DNA of 45,508 nt from an uncultured Bacteroides sp. (lineage in GTDB: Bacteria; Bacteroidota; Bacteroidia; Bacteroidales; Bacteroidaceae). The translations under genes were made by a program, and so were the position numbers. Location of the stretch: contig CALULP010000036.1 in the NCBI GenBank assembly GCA_944321495.1, positions 1 to 45,508 of the forward strand, written 5' to 3'. Shown piece after piece: positions 43,995 to 45,508 of this stretch. The notes below the pieces were generated by a model. The model searched no databases and was not told where the DNA came from. It saw only the letters and a program-made list of their open reading frames with translations. How positions within the stretch are numbered: the stretch's first letter is position 1; the number at the start of each line of letters is the position of its first letter.

Positions 43995-44600
43995 TTATTT
44001 AGAGTACAATTCAACGATCAAATGTTCCTTAATGTTTTCAGGAATGTCTGCTCTCTCGGGAACGTGCAACAATTTGCCGACTTTCGTGTTATCATCCCAC
44101 TCCAACCAAGGATACTTGCTGTGATTGAACCCAGCCAAAGAGTCAACGATAACTTCCAAAGACTTGGAACGCTCACGAACGCCAATAATCTGTCCCGGCT
44201 TAACGCTATACGAAGGAATATTTACCACTTTACCGTCTACAGTAATGTGCTTATGTCCTACCAATTGGCGCGCAGCTGCACGAGTAGGAGCAATGCCCAA
44301 ACGATAAACAACGTTGTCCAAACGAACTTCCAGCAATTGGAGGAGGATTTCACCGGTAATACCCTTAAGCGCAGCAGCCTTATCAAACAAATTACGGAAT
44401 TGTTTTTCCAAAACTCCATAAGTATATTTTGCTTTTTGCTTCTCACGAAGTTGCACACCATACTCCGAAGTTTTTCTCTTCCGCGAATTGCCATGCTGGC
44501 CGGGAGGATAGTTTTTCTTTGACAACACTTTATCTGCTCCAAAGATTCCCTCACCGAATTTACGGGCTATTCTTGATTTTGGTCCAGTATATCTAGCCAT
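43995..44600 (-). CDS. rpsD: 30S ribosomal protein S4
   Basis: A 201-residue primary 16S rRNA-binding protein. The N-terminus [17 protein letters not shown] and the S4 domain (about 90-155, [20 protein letters not shown]) are standard. The N-terminal zinc cysteines present in some S4 proteins are absent. A 117-base gap separates it from rpsK, longer than the other gaps in this operon, which leaves room for a leader or internal promoter. None was recognised. Confidence 0.99.
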   Translation of the reverse strand: MARYTGPKSRIARKFGEGIFGADKVLSKKNYPPGQHGNSRKRKTSEYGVQLREKQKAKYTYGVLEKQFRNLFDKAAALKGITGEILLQLLEVRLDNVVYRLGIAPTRAAARQLVGHKHITVDGKVVNIPSYSVKPGQIIGVRERSKSLEVIVDSLAGFNHSKYPWLEWDDNTKVGKLLHVPERADIPENIKEHLIVELYSK

Positions 44601-44717
44601 TTCTTTTTAAAATTTAATTGTTTATTGATGAACTCAATTTGTTGCAGCCGCGATTGCAGAGAAGAAATACAATCCAATAACAAAATCAAGTTTCATTCTT
44701 TTTATTAAAGGTAAAAC

Positions 44718-45107
44718 TTATACTCTACGTCTTTTAGGAGGACGACAACCATTGTGTGGCAACGGCGTTACATCAATAATCTCAGTAACTTCAATCCCTG
44801 CACCGTGAACCGTCCTGATAGCAGACTCACGCCCGTTACCCGGCCCTTTCACGTATGCCTTTACCTTTCTCAGACCAAGATCGTAAGCAACTTTGGCACA
44901 ATCCTGGGCAGCCATCTGTGCTGCATACGGAGTGTTCTTCTTAGAACCTCTAAACCCCATTTTTCCGGCAGAAGACCAAGAAATAATCTGTCCTTCGCTA
45001 TTTGCCAGAGAAACAATAATGTTGTTGAAAGATGAATGAACATGCAACTGGCCGTTGGCATCCACTTTCACATTTCTTTTTTTTGCTGCAACTGTTTTTT
45101 TTGCCAT
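44718..45107 (-). CDS. rpsK: 30S ribosomal protein S11
   Basis: A 129-residue protein of the 30S platform near the Shine-Dalgarno helix. The conserved [36 protein letters not shown] and C-terminal [13 protein letters not shown] are present. It starts 11 bases after the rpsM stop, in the standard order rpsM-rpsK-rpsD-rpoA-rplQ. Confidence 0.99.
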   Translation of the reverse strand: MAKKTVAAKKRNVKVDANGQLHVHSSFNNIIVSLANSEGQIISWSSAGKMGFRGSKKNTPYAAQMAAQDCAKVAYDLGLRKVKAYVKGPGNGRESAIRTVHGAGIEVTEIIDVTPLPHNGCRPPKRRRV

Positions 45108-45118
45108 ATCAACAATTA

Positions 45119-45499
45119 TTATTTAGTAGCTTTTTTCTTATTTGCAACGGTTTTCTTCTTACCCTTACGAGTACGTGCATTATTCTTAGTGCTCTGCCCT
45201 CTTACCGGAAGTCCGATACGGTGACGAACACCACGGTAGCAACCGATATCCATCAGACGCTTAATGTTCAATTGTACCTCAGAGCGAAGATCACCCTCTA
45301 CTTTATACTCTGCGCCAATGATCTCACGAATCTTGGCAGCCTGATCATCCGTCCAGTCCTTTACTTTCAGATCTCTGTCCACGCCAGCCTTATCCAAAAT
45401 CTTTGCTGAACTACTACGACCTATCCCGTAAATATAGGTCAACGCAATTTCACCCCGCTTGTTTTGAGGCAAATCGACACCAACTATTCTTATAGCCAT
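45119..45499 (-). CDS. rpsM: 30S ribosomal protein S13
   Basis: A 126-residue protein at the head of the small subunit, contacting P-site tRNA through its basic tail. The start [20 protein letters not shown], the helix-turn [19 protein letters not shown] region and the tail [15 protein letters not shown] are typical. It lies at the window edge, so the upstream members of the operon cannot be seen. Confidence 0.99.
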   Translation of the reverse strand: MAIRIVGVDLPQNKRGEIALTYIYGIGRSSSAKILDKAGVDRDLKVKDWTDDQAAKIREIIGAEYKVEGDLRSEVQLNIKRLMDIGCYRGVRHRIGLPVRGQSTKNNARTRKGKKKTVANKKKATK

Positions 45500-45508
45500 A
45501 TACTAAAT

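Noticed and set aside
44601..44717. Ribosomal protein leader or riboswitch between rpsK and rpsD
   Set aside because: The 117-base gap is long for this operon, but no stable hairpin, known leader motif or -7 box was identified.

Overview
The window looks like the chromosome of a Bacteroidales bacterium, probably Bacteroidaceae; no species can be named from it. The evidence is a SusC/SusD pair with glycoside hydrolases, a hybrid two-component regulator, NigD-like and DUF4834-type proteins, lipoprotein signals of the form xxSC, and promoters with the Bacteroidetes -7 element TAnnTTTG, in several cases with TTTG 19-20 bases upstream. No phage, insertion sequence, integrase or CRISPR array was seen.

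Layout. 1-1.1 kb: tRNA-Pro(GGG) and a NigD-like lipoprotein, both minus. 1.8-3.7 kb: a plus-strand operon of a Cys-containing membrane-anchored protein, an ABC metal permease, TsaE and an Imm17-like two-helix protein. 3.8-11 kb: housekeeping genes (acidic hypothetical, thioredoxin, DNA polymerase III alpha, phosphatidylserine decarboxylase and synthase, DUF4834, TadA with a coupled small protein). 11-13.4 kb: a GH20 hexosaminidase. 13.7-17.3 kb: TetR, SGNH hydrolase and MBOAT acyltransferase, an O-acylation operon.

17.4-34.4 kb holds a polysaccharide utilization locus (PUL), all on the minus strand: a secreted hypothetical, a propeller/LuxR-type sensor-regulator, SusC, SusD, a GH43-like protein, a GH3 beta-glucosidase, an EEP-family phosphodiesterase-like lipoprotein, a GH144-like (PF10091) lipoprotein and a serine beta-lactamase-fold hydrolase. 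GH144 plus GH3 points to beta-1,2-glucan. The added phosphodiesterase-like and esterase-like enzymes suggest, as inference only, a substrate carrying phosphodiester or acyl groups, such as osmoregulated periplasmic glucans. SusC/SusD have much lower GC (about 40%) than the enzymes and regulator around them (about 55-65%).

34.7-42.4 kb: a membrane-anchored MutS-like ATPase, a GH36 alpha-galactosidase, a PfkB fructokinase and a hybrid two-component regulator with a sugar-binding sensor. This regulator has a one-base frameshift inside its AraC DNA-binding domain. 42.4-45.5 kb: the end of the ribosomal alpha operon (rpsM, rpsK, rpsD, rpoA, rplQ), minus strand.

The most unexpected structure outside genes is a family of 22-bp tandem repeats at three separate intergenic sites (about 1.41, 13.55 and 34.42 kb). 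They share phase length and core sequence and are not coding.
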